A stretch of DNA of 64,000 nt from Hymenolepis diminuta (GCA_900708905.1 CAADRB010000008.1:3218744-3282743); one strand, 5' to 3'. Counted from the stretch's first letter, positions 27,301-38,391 are shown. The notes: a model not told the origin generated them from the sequence alone. Numbers and translations: made by a program.

Positions 27301-30300
27301 TATTTTATCTTGAATATCAGAGCGTTATTCGAGTGTGAGTTTCATAGCTAGAAGTTCCAAAATATATTTTTTAAGCAAAATGAACTTTATATAGTACAGT
27401 TTACTTCAATATGCACACAAGTCTTTCAAATCGGAACTAAAAAAATCCAGTAATGGCAAATGGCACCAGTAAATTCTAATCAACAAAGATAGGAGATAGA
27501 ATGTGAGGTTCTTATCAGAGTAGCTCAAGTATACCTTTTCTCCACCTAGGCTAAGTGTTATCAGCACTTAGCTTAGTCCACTTCTATTAATGAAAATTTT
27601 CCGAGCTATTGAAATCATCGATCTCATTTGTTAAATCTGGGTCGGGCGATCTATTATCAAATTCATTTGATCGAGAAGGTTCCCAAGAAGGTTTCACCAG
27701 TTAGGAAGAAAATGGAAGATCTCCATCATAAAATTCAGTTTAGTTTATTAAAATAATCTCTGAGTTAACTGTTATTTCAATAGAGCGGGCTATGGAGAAC
27801 ACATATAAAACAAATGTAAATTTTGTTAGGGAAGGCTATTTAGTAACTCTTATAATTTTACATTTTCTCCTTATCAGTTTACCTCAGGTTACCCTAATTG
27901 GGCAAACTACCTGCTATTTTCCTGAAACCTAATTACCAATCTGGCAAGCACATAAGTAGGTAACGATATTATGTTTGAAATAAAAGGAAGTGCAGCCATT
28001 TTTCTCTCCCTCTCTTCTTTCTTTTCCTTTACTGCGCCTCACGCATGAATAAACCATTAAGCCAAGAAGGGTATTTTTCTTGCTGCCTTAGTGCAACGGG
28101 GTATTTTTAATTATCAGACGTTTTTCTGCCCACTTTATCTGCTTCTCCACGTGTTTTCGTTGATTTATTTGCAGTGAAGGATAACAGTGATTTCCACGAT
28201 AATTGGTTGATTAAATGGGCAAAATGTGATGTTAGTGTTCTGGTTTTGAGTTAACCTGTTTGCTTTTAAGCATTTTGCAGTAAGTACTAGTTGAAACAGT
28301 GTTGTTCGCTTAGCGCTTCCTATTACTAATCCGAATGCCCGTATTATTAAGGTGCCTACCGAAAGTCTACGATGGTCGAAGTTTCGACTCAGAGCTCCTC
28401 AACAACCATTTCTAAGTTAAGGGGGTGCAGAAAAATATTCATCTTTCCGCCTTAATACAACGGATTATTTTAAATACCAGTGATAGGTAATGGTCGGATG
28501 TAGTTATTGGGTGGTTTATTTCGTAATTGCATGCATGTCGAAAGGGAACGTGGTCTCTCGAATCCTGTATTTATCGTCCTAAATTTGGATTTGTCAATTG
28601 GTTTTTAAGTATTCGACAGTTGACGAAAAATACATAACATGGCATTTGATGTAAAATTAAAATGTTACTCCAACAGTCGTCTGCAGTTGCCTTAGCAACT
28701 TCACTTTAGTAGGGTCCATTGACTTGAGTTTTGCATGGCTATCATTGAATGGTCGACAGTTTTTGCGTTGATCTGAACGTGTGCCAATAACTAGACATGT
28801 TCCTACATATTTAAACGCCTGAACACCTTTTAATCACCCTTTAGTTTCATGAGAGATCTGTGGAACATGTGCAAGATTGAGTAATTGAAGGTAATTTGTG
28901 CTTAGCTTTAAAAAGTATAATCCCTTTTTCCGTTGATTCAACAGGTTATTTTTCATTATCAGGCATTTTTCTGCCTGTTCGTGTATGTTAGTCCATTTTG
29001 CTGTGGAAGGTAAGCGGCACTTCCCACTGTTAGTCGATTGATTTAGAAGGATAAAGCCCTAGTGGGGTCTGTCCTGATTTTGGTTTCCGTCCATTAGCTT
29101 TTAACATATGGACTCTGGGATAGTCCAAGACCCACCCTAGAGTCGATCTCAAATACTTTTTCTTGATTTATACAACTATATGTGACTGTTTTAGTAGACG
29201 AGAAGTATTTCAGTTATTCGTTTGCATCCTCTCTACCGGAGAACGGGTGGCTAAACTGACTGACAATCGTTCACCATTCAGACGGCTGTTTCACTGACTA
29301 AAACTCGAATTGTAATCATGCATAAGTGCATTTCTTAAAGCCTTGTTCTCCTCAAGTAGAGTTTCATACTGCAACATCCTGGAGATTTGATGAAAGGTCA
29401 CACAAGGACTTATACTTCATGGTTTGACTTTCTTTCCATTTACTTGGACAATTTTTTGAACATTCTGGATGGGTGCACATGACCGTAGAATCTTGTTTAT
29501 TATCCCGATTTTGAGTTATTCAGCGATTTGGAGATGGTTGTATTGAAATGGGGTACGCCGGAATCCTTCTGATTGACTACTCAGTGGTCTTGTACTGCTT
29601 AATGTTAAGTTAGTTTCCATTTTATAACTATGGTAGTGCACCTTTTTAGAACTGGAGCGTAATTTATTTTTGAAGAAGACTACCTTTCAGAACATGTTGG
29701 TTTGGTAGTGATAATTTGCATTTATCATTAGAGAAGTGACGGTGTTGATTAAATTAACTGGCTTAAAAATGATACATTGGAATTTCCGAATCCGAGCGGT
29801 TCTAAGAGGCCTTCTTTCTTTCTATTGAAAAAATACCTTCCGATTAGCTAGAGAATTTTTATTAGTCGATGATTTGCCATATTGAAAATGTATTATGGGA
29901 AATTATCTTTGTGCATTATTTTATCTCTGCACATTATCATGATAAATATCCCCTCCTTGTAGTACTTTTCTTGGGGATGAGAAAGAACAATTTAAAGTAT
30001 TGGCTTCCCTAATATTTGACTTCCCATGTTTTATATCTATCTATCTCAGTGAAATTAAACTTCAATCGTTCTGCGTATCTTTTTTGATGCATTGAACACA
30101 TTTCATGAACCTGGAAGAGATGGAAGAATTTGACCATCTTGGACAGTCTGAACATTTAAAGATGATTTGCATATCAGAAGGGAATGAGAGATCATGGAAC
30201 TCATTTTACTGTCCTGATATTGGGTTAGTCAGATTTCATTTTAAGCATATTCTATAGTTTATGTAATTGTTGTAAGGCAAGTAGTAGCGCGTGATAGTTA

Positions 30301-33300
30301 ACCACTTTCTTTATCATTATACCCGTAGTTTGTTTTGAATTTTTCTTACTGTTTTTGCCTTTCTCGGAAATGTTATCAGTCGATGGAATTTCATTCTTAC
30401 TGTAAGATAATTAAAAACTGACACTCATTGTTATTTCATAATAATTTAGAATACCAGGTGATGACATAGCTTGTCTTTCTTTTCATTAAAGTACTCCTTC
30501 TATTCTTTTGCAAGTTCAAATAAGGAGAAACGAATTATTCGGAAGGTTTGTCAGAGGTCACAGTCAATGCGGTGATTGAAGTGACCGACAGCCCTGGTTG
30601 TTAATTGTCAGCGAAGGATTTTTGTCGACAAAATGCGAGTTTCTGATCAAACAGTCATCATGGTTCCCAAGATTAATATTGACAAAGCTATCGCGGCATG
30701 TGACTAGCGGTTCTTACTGTGAACTGATGTCTTTGAATGTCCTTATATGAATAAACCTCACTTCATTGCCGATATTGTCAGTCCTAATGTACCCAAAGTT
30801 AGACGGAGATGTTACCGAAGGGGAAAGTGTTTTTGAGCGTCCGTCTACATAGTTTTAGCAGACGGTAATCAACATAATGGCTGTTTTCTAGGACATACTC
30901 CGTGTTCTAAATTTTAGGCAGGGTATACAAGCTTGCCTTTTGAGAGACTACCGTTAATATTATAGGCAAACCTTCGAAAACCTCTCTTTAACATTTTCTG
31001 CAATTACTATTAATATTTCTTCGACGTTTAATCGAAATGCAAATCGATTTGAAATTTTAATGTTGATGTAGAAAGAAAATAATTTTTAGAAGAAATAAGC
31101 ATTTATGGGTTTGGAAATTTTGAGTCTTTGATAATGTTACGCTTCTCCATTTTCATTGTTTCCTCATTAAATAAAGTTGTTTTAATTCGATGTAGGTATA
31201 AGGAGAAGCCCTTTGAAATAGCTTATCTGCGGAGGTAAAGGTGACGAAACCAGTGCTCATCGGTGAAAATCCAGTGATGTGGATGGAAAACGGCATAGGT
31301 TAAATTCGATTACCTCACCAGGCGGGCTCCATAATGAGAATTGTAAAACCTTTTCCTATAAAAGTTATATGTTTTTTAAATTATTTGATAACAGAGAATA
31401 TCATGAAATGGATAGAAATTAAAGTCGTCTGAAGTCGAATTATAGTCGAGTTGCAAAAACAAATATTTCAACGAATTGTTTTAAGCTAAAAGACGATTAA
31501 AGAAAATTAGCCTCAAATTGGACAGGGTGATGCATAGATGTGTCGTAGATGACGTTGATGCTGAAATTTGAGGATTTTGGCCTCAACGAGCTAGAGTTGT
31601 GGTTTACTTCTCTTAATTTCCTCAGAAATTTTATTTGAGATGTTTGAAACAATTTAGTTCCATTATTGAAGTAATTCTTTGGAGTTTCATTTAGAGTAAT
31701 CCTACTGGATACTGATTTTCACGGATCAAGGTCTATATTTACATGCATTTTCATGATTACAACTGAAAGTGCGTCAGTTTGCAATCCAATTATCTTGAAC
31801 ACTTTCTATTATTCTATGTTGTAAAAAGCCTGTAAGCATACATTTTTCTCGAACACACATTACGCCATGTTAGTTTTGTTAACACAAGGCTGTTTTTGAC
31901 GTGAAATTTGCATTTAATTCGTTGTTTTCTGTCATGCTAATAGTGACAAAGCACACTTTGAAATAATGCTCACTTTTTTCGCATAAAAATGGAGGATACT
32001 AAAAAATAGAAAGACCATTATGCTTGGATTATCTTTTAATCCTTTAATCTAATTTCTCTGATTAGATGCGTGGGCTTGTTGACTTAATTGGTAATAAGTA
32101 GTATTTCCTAACTCCACCCCGATTTTATTCGCATTTTAGACAGCATTTGAGTGCATGTCCAAGTTGCTGGATCATTATGTGGAGTATTTGCCAATTTCGC
32201 CCTTCTTGGATACTCTTATTGCCGGATTGAAGGATCATAACTACAACAAGATCGCCTGCTGCCATATTCTGCGAAAATCCGTACAGTTTGCACCTATCGA
32301 AATAGTTGAAAGTAAGTATCAATTTCTTCTGGAAAGCTCTCATGTATTTTGATACTTATCAGCAGTACTTATCTAAGATGTCAGTTGGAGTATGAGGTAT
32401 AACTTTCAATATCCCATTTAGCAAAGAAGGAAAGCGAATTTTGTAGATTTTCAACTTGTCCAACAAGGATTTCGTTTAAGAATAAGTGCCAATTTGGATT
32501 CATCCGGTTCGATTGGATCTTAGCTTGCGTTTTTTATTTTACAAACAAGCTCTAATACTCATGTTACTGTACATCTAGAATTTAAAAGTAGGCTTTCTAA
32601 TATTGGGTGTAAGCACCAAGATCCAGAGCTAGAACTTAAAAGTATTATAAATCGAAGCAATGCAATCGTTTTCCTCCGTTCTTTATTTTTACTCTATTTT
32701 TTAACCAAACTGTACATTACTGTCACTGATCATACACTGCCCATTCTTGAAACCGCGCTCTCTGATGCAGTTTACGTCCACTGTGTCACTAGTTTTTGAG
32801 GGGAACGTTTTCCAACTCTTGAGAAATTGTAAACTTAAGCCTCTTTGCCGCTCCTCTTTAGACTTAAATTAACCAGTGTAGTTCATTGGATATGCGAAAA
32901 TGGATATCGAACCAGTTTATTTTCTGCGTAAATATTCACCAGCATGCCACAAACTAAGTGTATAGTTGTCCAATTCTTGAGTTGTCTTTCCTTTTTTTTG
33001 AAGAAATGTCACAGATGACGTCTTCGATGATAGAAATATTGACCATGCAAGTCAAAGAAACCTGGGTCAAACAGGAGGCCGACAGACTGGAAGAAGTGAA
33101 AATGAACGTTCTCGACCTCGTTCTTGAAATCTCCACTATTTCCGATATGAGTAAGTTCGAACACTCTTACTCTTGTGTTCTCTGCTAATTATTCATGCAA
33201 AAGTTTATCTATAATGATACAGTCACAGCTTAGATGTCGTTGGTGAAGTTTCGAGAAACGTAGTTAAGTTACTGCTCTTCTATATTTAAAGAGTTTCATT

Positions 33301-36300
33301 ATAAAAAAGATAAAAAGGAGGAAGATTTCCTTTTGGGAGAACAGGAAGTTGTCTGTTTCGCAGTTCTGTAAGTTTGCTGATTAGATTTGAGTCATAGGTA
33401 AATTGAAACAAAGCCATAATATAGTATATACGCGATTTACGTGCACAAATTAAGAAATTCTCAATCCTAGGTGAATGATATCTTCATCGTGTTTGATCGA
33501 ATTTTAGTTAATGTTCTAAAGTGTAGGGCAATTGAGATAAACGCCAAGAAATCTAAGTTGTGAATTTGAATATAATATAAGGCCTTTATATATTTACCTG
33601 CATTGTTTTTACAGGTTTCAAATCATAATTGTCCTCGACAACTGATACTGCTTTTCTGAATTCTACATGCTTTCATCCACTTCTTGATACGTTAAATCGA
33701 CGAAACCGTAGAAATATAAGGTTTAATCATTAGTAGCAATTGAACTCAATATAATCAGCCTTTTAATGTTAAACTTTCGTAACTGTTAGTTTAAAATACA
33801 TTCTTACATTGCTAAACCACCAATTATTCACATTGAAATGAAAGTGTCTTTTCTTAAAGGAAGGAACCAAGGTATGTTTAGAAAAGATTAGTCAATTCTG
33901 ATCCCATTCATACCTCCGTTTCCATTATTATATTCCTGGAGTAACAGAAAGAAGGCGATTTTTGAAGATCAGATGTTTGCAAAACGTGTTACAACAGAAG
34001 TGAGGTCCAAATGAGAGACATCGGAAGGATGTGAAATGTAAATAGAGAGAATAAAAGTCAGTAAATTATAAAATCTAGTTAATTTGAATATTAAATTCTG
34101 ATATTCCAAAGTTCAACCTTAAATATCTGACCCCCTATTTTCAGTTTAAAGATTATTGACCATCACATTGAAGGGGAGATATTAGTCATGCTGTATTTTT
34201 ATATTGATCTCTTTAGTTAGCTATAAGGTAGCTGGTAGATACTGTAGCCTATTGAAAACTACGTATGAAGTTCCAGAAGAAGTCAATCGCTTGGCTAGAC
34301 ACTGGGAATCTGGCTACTGGCTAAGACGTTTTAACTGTTTTGGCTAACTCTAACCAATTTACAAAATCATTTTCCTTCATTTGACCAGGTACCCACCGTC
34401 TCATTATTAATCTCGGAATTTTTTTTGTAAATTCTTTGCATAACGAGTGCTTACTAGCAGGTTATAACAGAAGTTCTGTCCATTTTTAAATTTTGTCAAA
34501 AATACATTTTTTAGTGTTGAACATAGTCACCATCTTTATCAACTATATCTTCTCATTTTGTCATAAGCTTTCTGATTCCTTCTTCATAGAATTTAGCCAG
34601 TCTTCATTTCGACCTTTTCTCTTGAAGTAAGCCTTTGTCCCATTAAATGATTCTGTAAGCTCCTGAAAAGATGAAAATCGGTTGGTGCAAGAGAAGATGG
34701 GGAGAATATGGTGGGTGATGCATGACTTCCCAGCCAAATTCTTCAACGAGATTTTTGGTTGCTCATGAAGTGTGGGGTCTGACATTGTCATGGTGCAGAA
34801 TCACTCCTTTTCGATTGATCAAAGAAACCCGTTTTTCCTGCCGCTAACTGCTTTTAGACGAGTTAGCTGCTGACAGTCAACTTCAGATGTTATTGTTTGA
34901 TTGTCACTCATTACTTCATAATAAGCAATTCCCTCCAAAGCCCACCATATACACAAAAGAATTTTTTCGGGTGCAGTTCACCTCTCGGTTGTGGAGTTGG
35001 AGTGAATCACCGCCTTGACTTAGCCACTGTCTTTTGCACTTAAGATTGTTGTAAAGGATCCACTTTTCGTCACTGTCAGTTATGATTCGGTCTAATAAAG
35101 GTGCCTAAAGCTCACGAGAACGCGATGAGACACAACAGGTGACACTCTGTTGCTTGTTGATTTCTGAAAAATCCAATTTCCCATGTGGGACCCATTTACC
35201 AGTCTTTGAGACTTTGTCAAGTCTTTTCATTTCCCTATATATGGTTATATAGCGATTTGCGTTAGGGGTTTTGCTCAATTCTCTAGTAGCGCGGGTTGGA
35301 CTTTCATCAACGGCAACTTGCGATTGCTCAGAATTGAGTTTTTTTGAGCATCCTGCTCTCGATTCGTCTTTCAAGCTAAAGTCATCCATTTTGAAATCAC
35401 CTGCAGGAAACCACTTTCTGCAGGTCTTTTCATTCAAAACCTCATTTTCATAAGTGTCTTTAAGTGTTTTTGCTGTTGAGCTTGCTGTATTTCCTTGATG
35501 AAATTCAAACAGTAAAATATGTCTGATCTGCTCTCTATTTGGAGTGTACATTAGGATTAGAAATAGTTATCAATAACGATAATTACCACCCAATCTGAAA
35601 TAGTATTTTATTAATAATCATAGATAAGCATACAACATTAACAAGGTAAATTGAAGTAATCGTGCCCTAAACACAGCTCAAAAATTTGACGGAAATTCTG
35701 TTACAACCTGATGGATTTATTCTTAGCATATAAAGAGATCGATATAGAATGGCTCTTACCAACCTATTAAATTCGACGGCATTAGTTAAAATCGAAGAAT
35801 AAGGGGAAGGTTGCTTGAGTTTCTTATGATAGAGACGAGAGGCTGTTGAGTTAACTAAACTTCTACGTAGATAATTCCAAAGATCCTTAGAAAGAAACAG
35901 AGTTCAGGTAGCCCAGTTATATTTTACACAGTTTACCTATCTTACATTTAAGAGGATAGGAGAAAGTGCACTTTGAAAGAATGAGAGTACTTTTGTTATC
36001 CTTTAACTTCAATTCACGTCTGTGCATGGTTGGTAATGTTCATATTGGAGAAACATTTAGTGTAAAAGATCAAATAATGGTATACTTAACTACTAGAGGG
36101 TAGGAAGCAAGAAGGGAGCAATAGAATATCGATCAGCTGAAAAATCGATTAGGTTTGAGAGTTAAGCTTAAATCGCAGGTATTAGGTAATTGGGGAAATT
36201 AAACACAAATAGTTTAAAGGTCAAGAGAAATGAAGGAGTGCGACAAATTGGTATAAATCAATTTATGGATAGGGCTAACAGTTCAGCAAGGAAAGGGAAT

Positions 36301-38195
36301 AACGTTACTACTTGTTCATCTTCAGCTCTGATCGGTGTTCTAGGCCACAAATTTTATCCAATCTTATATAAGAGAAAAGTTCATTTAAACAGTTACCATT
36401 ATTTAGAAGGGGGAAGATAATCTATCCTTTCTTTTGTAAACTTGCAGCTGTAGTCATTTCAATTACAGGGTGTGCGCCGATGTACTTGAAATATATGCAG
36501 TCAGATGAGAAACATCCTTGTTTGACGGTTTCCTTATTTCATCGATCCCACCACTTAAAGTCCTTTTATCAAAACTTGAGCTATCGCTTTTCAGACTGTT
36601 TGAAAAGTGGGATGATATCTGAAACATATCTTGGGTCCTGGATTTTTTACAAGAACAGAAAAGCTTCACTGATTCGAGAGATAACTGTTAATATAATGAA
36701 TGATACACTAGATATTTTACGTATATTGAACTGGAAATGCCACTTGGGATCGGTAGTATGGAGAAGAAAATCAAGTCTGGATTCCACGGACCAGTAAAAT
36801 TTGAAACGTACTAATTTAGAAGATTGGACGGTAGCAATTATCTCTTCTTTGTAGATCCCATTGATCGGCATCGGTATAATTTCTCAGTAATTTAATAGAA
36901 ATGGTCAATTAAAGCTCGCATCAGCGATATGCATTGGACAGAGAGTTTACAATAAGATATGGATTCCTTACCCCATAAAAATACTAAAGATCTTCCTAAC
37001 GGCTACCTGCAATACGAATAGGAGAATGATAAAGAGGAAGAAAGGGGAGTGAAGATGGGAAGCGGGCCTCTGTACCTAATCAGTGATACTGCAAACCCTA
37101 AGTGTGTTAGAAGTAGGCTCGCGACTTTGCTGGACCAAGGTGAAACACGCATCTGTACAGTCATCATTCGTTATCGTTCTTTGTGGAGTTGGGCGGATAT
37201 GAGGTGAATGGCTCCCCTCTCTCAACATTTGTAATCTTTATACTTCTTGGTTCTTCTTCCCATCTTTCATACACCATATAGACTTTATGTCCTTTCATAT
37301 TTACTTGCCTTATCTATGTGATATTGCTTTTATTAAGATCTATTTAGATCACGCTACCTTTAATAGGGTACGCTGTTTTGACCATTAGAATCCTTTGTTA
37401 GGGCAGAGCAGATATATGTGAGTAATCATGTGCGTATTGTGTTTTTCAGGTTTTGGCTAGAGGTGGGGGGAATCGACAGACTGAATACATGGAACTAGGA
37501 GTGTATATCGCAAAAGACTAACAAATTGCTGACCTAGATTGAGGTCATGCAAAAATAATGAACACAGTAAATGTCCATTAGAGAGGTCACTGTTGATTTG
37601 ATTGAGTGGAAACCTTCAATACAAAAATGAATATTCGTATTCAGATATTTCCATAATTACGTACTTCGCAGATCAGTTGTTATATGTTTGATGTCACATA
37701 AACTGCACGCGAATCTCATAGCTGCATACCAGGTAGTTGGTATAAGCTAAGATACTAACAAAATAAATTGGAAGGACGATATCTTTCGAACTCTTTTGTG
37801 TGTCGATGGCGCAGTGGTCAACGTGCACGTTTACCATGTCAGATGTCAAGAGATCGGTGCTCGTTGATTCAATGACGTGACTGGTCAATCATACTGTTTA
37901 AGTTTGGTCATCAAGTGGGTTAATGAAATGCGATCTTCTCATAAGAGCGACTACAGGATACCTACTTTCAGTTAGCATTAACGCTTCCCTTAGGGGGCTT
38001 AGGAAGTTTCAACCTCTATTACTTGTCAATAATTCCTTATTTCATTTGAAATTTCCCTTAACCGTTTCTATGTTCCATATTCTAGAGAGCAATCAAATGT
38101 ATATCGATCTGATGAGATTGATTCAATCTGATAATAATCTCCGACAGCTTTGGATAAAAGCCACTGAACAAAATTCCCCTCCAGGAACGAAATGA
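9387..38195 (+). CDS. CAND1: Cullin-associated NEDD8-dissociated protein 1 (CAND1/TIP120), complete, 27 coding exons
   Basis: HEAT-repeat protein that wraps around un-neddylated cullin-RBX1 and exchanges substrate receptors of cullin-RING ubiquitin ligases (nucleus/cytosol). Exons: 9387-9419, 9451-9549, 9587-9654, 9694-9800, 9846-10002, 10072-10329, 11675-11933, 13081-13136, 13217-13425, 15102-15213, 15287-15398, 15465-15583, 15655-15766, 15844-15934, 16993-17092, 17172-17306, 18107-18140, 18224-18646, 19216-19407, 19452-19519, 19596-19968, 21271-21335, 22316-22436, 24178-24663, 32140-32311, 33004-33150, 38086-38195. Total 4218 nt, 1405 residues; human CAND1 is about 1230. Landmarks: N-terminal DTDLRFMALNDL; acidic loop (about residues 346-375) then SSWKVRRGA; ISDPFYRI; EEGTRDVVAECLGRVTF; TKVRPELIRTVQIGPFK; TAFECMSKLLD (TIP120 domain); C-terminal MRLIQSDNNLRQLW. 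The extra length comes partly from inserts at about residues 944-983 (Ser/Thr/Pro/Gln-rich) and 1127-1168. The start was chosen because it is the first ATG in frame and matches the family N-terminus. Weakest junctions: 15213 (donor GTAATT) and the 34-nt exon. Confidence 0.95.
9420..9845 (+). other. Cluster of four mini-introns at the CAND1 5' end
   Basis: Introns 9420-9450 (31 nt), 9550-9586 (37 nt), 9655-9693 (39 nt) and 9801-9845 (45 nt) all have GT...AG ends, and removing each restores alignment to CAND1. The 45-nt intron is a multiple of three without a stop, so the frame reads through it. Splicing it turns SYG-IG and LKCLV into SYGIGLKCLV, matching human SSIGLKTVI. Confidence 0.85.
10421..10445. 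repeat. (TA)n microsatellite
   Basis: Twelve and a half uninterrupted TA units in the intron after CAND1 exon 6. Confidence 0.95.
14580..14880. repeat. Dispersed repeat family, copy A (related to 21770-22080)
   Basis: Shares an ordered series of blocks with 21770-22080: a GTATAC or GTATAT block, a long GA-rich purine tract (GGAAAGGAAGGGGAAAT versus AATAGAGAGAGAAAT), CAGTACTGA or CAGTATTGA, GGCAATCTGGATTGTGAG or GACAATTTGGGTTGTGAG, TCGGTTG, GACTTCG-like, and ATGAGTCAGTAG. Colinearity over about 300 nt supports a common origin. No coding potential; family unknown. Confidence 0.6.
16005..16115. repeat. Dispersed repeat, copy 2 (similar to 5660-5800)
   Basis: Located in the CAND1 intron 15935-16992. 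It carries AGTAGAGAATTAAG followed by CTGGATTAATCTGG, matching copy 1 in order. Similarity was judged by eye only. Confidence 0.35.
17815..17900 (-). repeat. Possible tRNA-derived fragment
   Basis: On the minus strand, TGGCGCAATGATCAGCTTGC resembles a tRNA A box, and GTTAGAAGCC about 20-25 nt later is a degenerate B box. No cloverleaf could be drawn. Possibly another SINE head. Confidence 0.25.
18107..18140 (+). other. 34-nt CAND1 micro-exon
   Basis: Between TTTCAG and GTAAGT. It encodes GSPTSVKQCPVS across its junctions, corresponding to the human GSPLKIDLRPVL segment. It alone converts the phase-2 end of exon 16 into the phase-0 start of exon 18, so it is needed for the reading frame. Confidence 0.75.
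18930..19128 (-). repeat. tRNA-derived SINE-like copy
   Basis: Minus strand: A-box-like GTGAAGCAACGGTTAAAGTGC at + 19092-19112, B-box-like GGTCATGAGTTTGAG at + 19060-19074, then a body sharing TGGTTAA. The tail reads CCACCCCTCTATCCAAG then TGAGTGTT, shared with the copy at 27077. It sits in an intron of CAND1, antisense. Confidence 0.6.
21174..21221 (+). other. Possible 48-nt cassette exon of CAND1
   Basis: Lies between TTCTCAG and GTGAGT, keeps phase 0 on both sides, and would add SMIREMAHIFLQVFDM between ...TLKQ and TVVNLVK. The next intron would then be only 49 nt. Homologues I know need no such insert: human LKEIISSASV aligns when it is skipped. I therefore left it out of the main CDS. 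It could be a lineage-specific constitutive or alternative exon. Confidence 0.4.
21770..22080. repeat. Dispersed repeat family, copy B (related to 14580-14880)
   Basis: Same order of blocks and same orientation as copy A; see there. The right part contains ATATAT-rich expansion after ATGAGTCAGTAG. Confidence 0.6.
24945..25015 (+). repeat. Possible tRNA-derived fragment
   Basis: GTGCAGTTAGCTAATG resembles an A box, and GAGATTCCAGTCCC about 15 nt later a B box (consensus GGTTCGANTCC). No intact cloverleaf, so it is not called as a functional tRNA gene. Confidence 0.3.
25725..25790 (+). repeat. Possible tRNA-derived fragment with B box
   Basis: TTGGTAGACACGG (A-box-like) and TGTTCAAATCCC (close to the B-box consensus) are 31 nt apart. 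GACAC near the start and GTGTC at the end could pair as part of an acceptor stem, but the T-arm stem does not close. A tRNA pseudogene or SINE head is more likely than a live tRNA. Confidence 0.35.
27077..27285 (+). repeat. tRNA-derived SINE-like copy, head and tail
   Basis: Head: GTGGTCAGCGGTCAGTGTGC (A box) and AGGTCACGAGATCAAAGC (B box). Body: CTCATCGGTGTCC, CAGTGACGTGGATAACCAA, CATACTGATTAATTCAGATC. Tail: AATGCGAGTTTCT, AGAGCAACTCCAGAG, CCTCCGTCCAAGTTAAG, ending near CACTTTCC. The most complete copy in the window. Confidence 0.7.
27495..27575 (+). repeat. SINE tail fragment
   Basis: GAATGTGAGGTTCTTATCAG then AGTAGCTCAAG, CTCCACCTAGGCTAAGTGTT and CAGCACTTAG align with the tail of the 27077 copy, whose TTAAG...TAACACTT is cognate. 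The head is missing. Confidence 0.5.
28080..30260 (+). repeat. Degenerate repeated units inside the large CAND1 intron
   Basis: A unit starting CAACGGGGTATTTTTAATTA (about 28096) recurs as CAACGGATTATTTTAAATAC (about 28456) and CAACAGGTTATTTTTCATTA (about 28941). Each is followed by related sequence, for example ATCAGACGTTTTTCTGCC versus ATCAGGCATTTTTCTGCC, and a later TTTTGAGTTAACC/TTTTAAG block. A similar downstream half occurs at about 29485-29540 and 30165-30260. Spacing is irregular (about 360-480 nt), so this is an old, diverged tandem-like array and not a satellite. Confidence 0.5.
30555..30700 (+). repeat. SINE-like fragment
   Basis: AAAATGCGAGTTTCTGATCA matches the tail box of the other copies. 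AGGTCACAGTCAATGCGGTG upstream may be a decayed head. Confidence 0.35.
31235..31365 (+). repeat. SINE-like copy, 5'-truncated
   Basis: GTGCTCATCGGTG, AATCCAGTGATGTGGAT and GGTTAAATTCGATTACCTC follow the body of the 27077 copy, and the tail box is decayed to AATGAGAATTGT followed by CCTTTTCCTATAAAAG. Confidence 0.5.
34457..35711 (-). mobile_element. mariner-family DNA transposon, complete ends, inactivated
   Basis: 1255 bp element in the last CAND1 intron, opposite to CAND1. Imperfect inverted terminal repeats of about 30 bp: left CAGGTTATAACAGAAGTTCT from 34458, right (reverse complement) CAGGTTGTAACAGAATTTCC ending at 35710. The left end abuts a TA (34455-34456), the expected mariner target. 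The right flank reads TG, so the TA duplication has decayed. Length and a single transposase gene fit mariner/Tc1 superfamily elements of about 1.3 kb. Confidence 0.88.
34511..35551 (-). pseudogene. mariner transposase pseudogene
   Basis: The N-terminal part (35551-35105) is an open frame with the mariner helix-turn-helix pattern: REQIRHILLFEFHQGNTAS, KTCRKWF, then KTGKWVPHGK corresponding to GKWVPHEL. Further along, in shifted frames, come SDEKWILYNN (first catalytic Asp; family TGDEKW), ILHHDNVRPHTS (second Asp), APTDFHLFRSLQNHLMG (third Asp), and the C-terminal FYEEGIRKLMTK, then DKDGDYVQ before TAA at 34511. All three catalytic Asp codons survive, but several stops and frameshifts separate them, so the element cannot encode an active transposase. 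Confidence 0.88.
37800..37920 (+). repeat. tRNA-derived SINE-like copy, head region
   Basis: GATGGCGCAGTGGTCAACGT (37805-37824) is a very good A box. CAAGAGATCGGTGCTCG is a B-box remnant, followed by CAATGACGTGACTGGTCAAT and CATACTGTTTAAG, parallel to the 27077 copy. Confidence 0.6.
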
Positions 38196-38385
38196 GCTCT
38201 GGAACTCTTTACTCCTTTTGAACACGTCTTTGCTCTCTGTTTCCTCCCTCTTTCCTCCGTTCCCTTAATTGACGTCTTATCTAAACTTGCTGCCATACTC
38301 CCCTTCCCCATTCCTCAGTTAAACACAAAATTGTTTGGATAAAATCTTCATCAAGTCAATTTTTGTTATTATTTGTTCAAATGAA

Positions 38386-38391
38386 AATAAA
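38386..38391 (+). promoter_or_regulatory. Polyadenylation signal AATAAA of CAND1
   Basis: AATAAA about 190 nt after the CAND1 stop codon (38193-38195), following a pyrimidine-rich 3' UTR. Confidence 0.55.

Larger units (their letters stand above)
24664..32139 (+). other. 7.5 kb CAND1 intron
   Basis: The largest intron of the gene, separating GPFKVDFDDGKDLRK from TAFECMSKLLD within the TIP120 domain. I found no internal CAND1 exon. Human DIRKAAFECMY shows that the two exons abut directly. The contents are repeats: tRNA-derived fragments, SINE copies and degenerate repeat units listed separately. Confidence 0.85.

Noticed and set aside
36190..36871. Overlapping open frames on both strands inside the last CAND1 intron.
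   Set aside because: No homology recognised and no splice sites joining CAND1 in frame; the conserved junction skips them.
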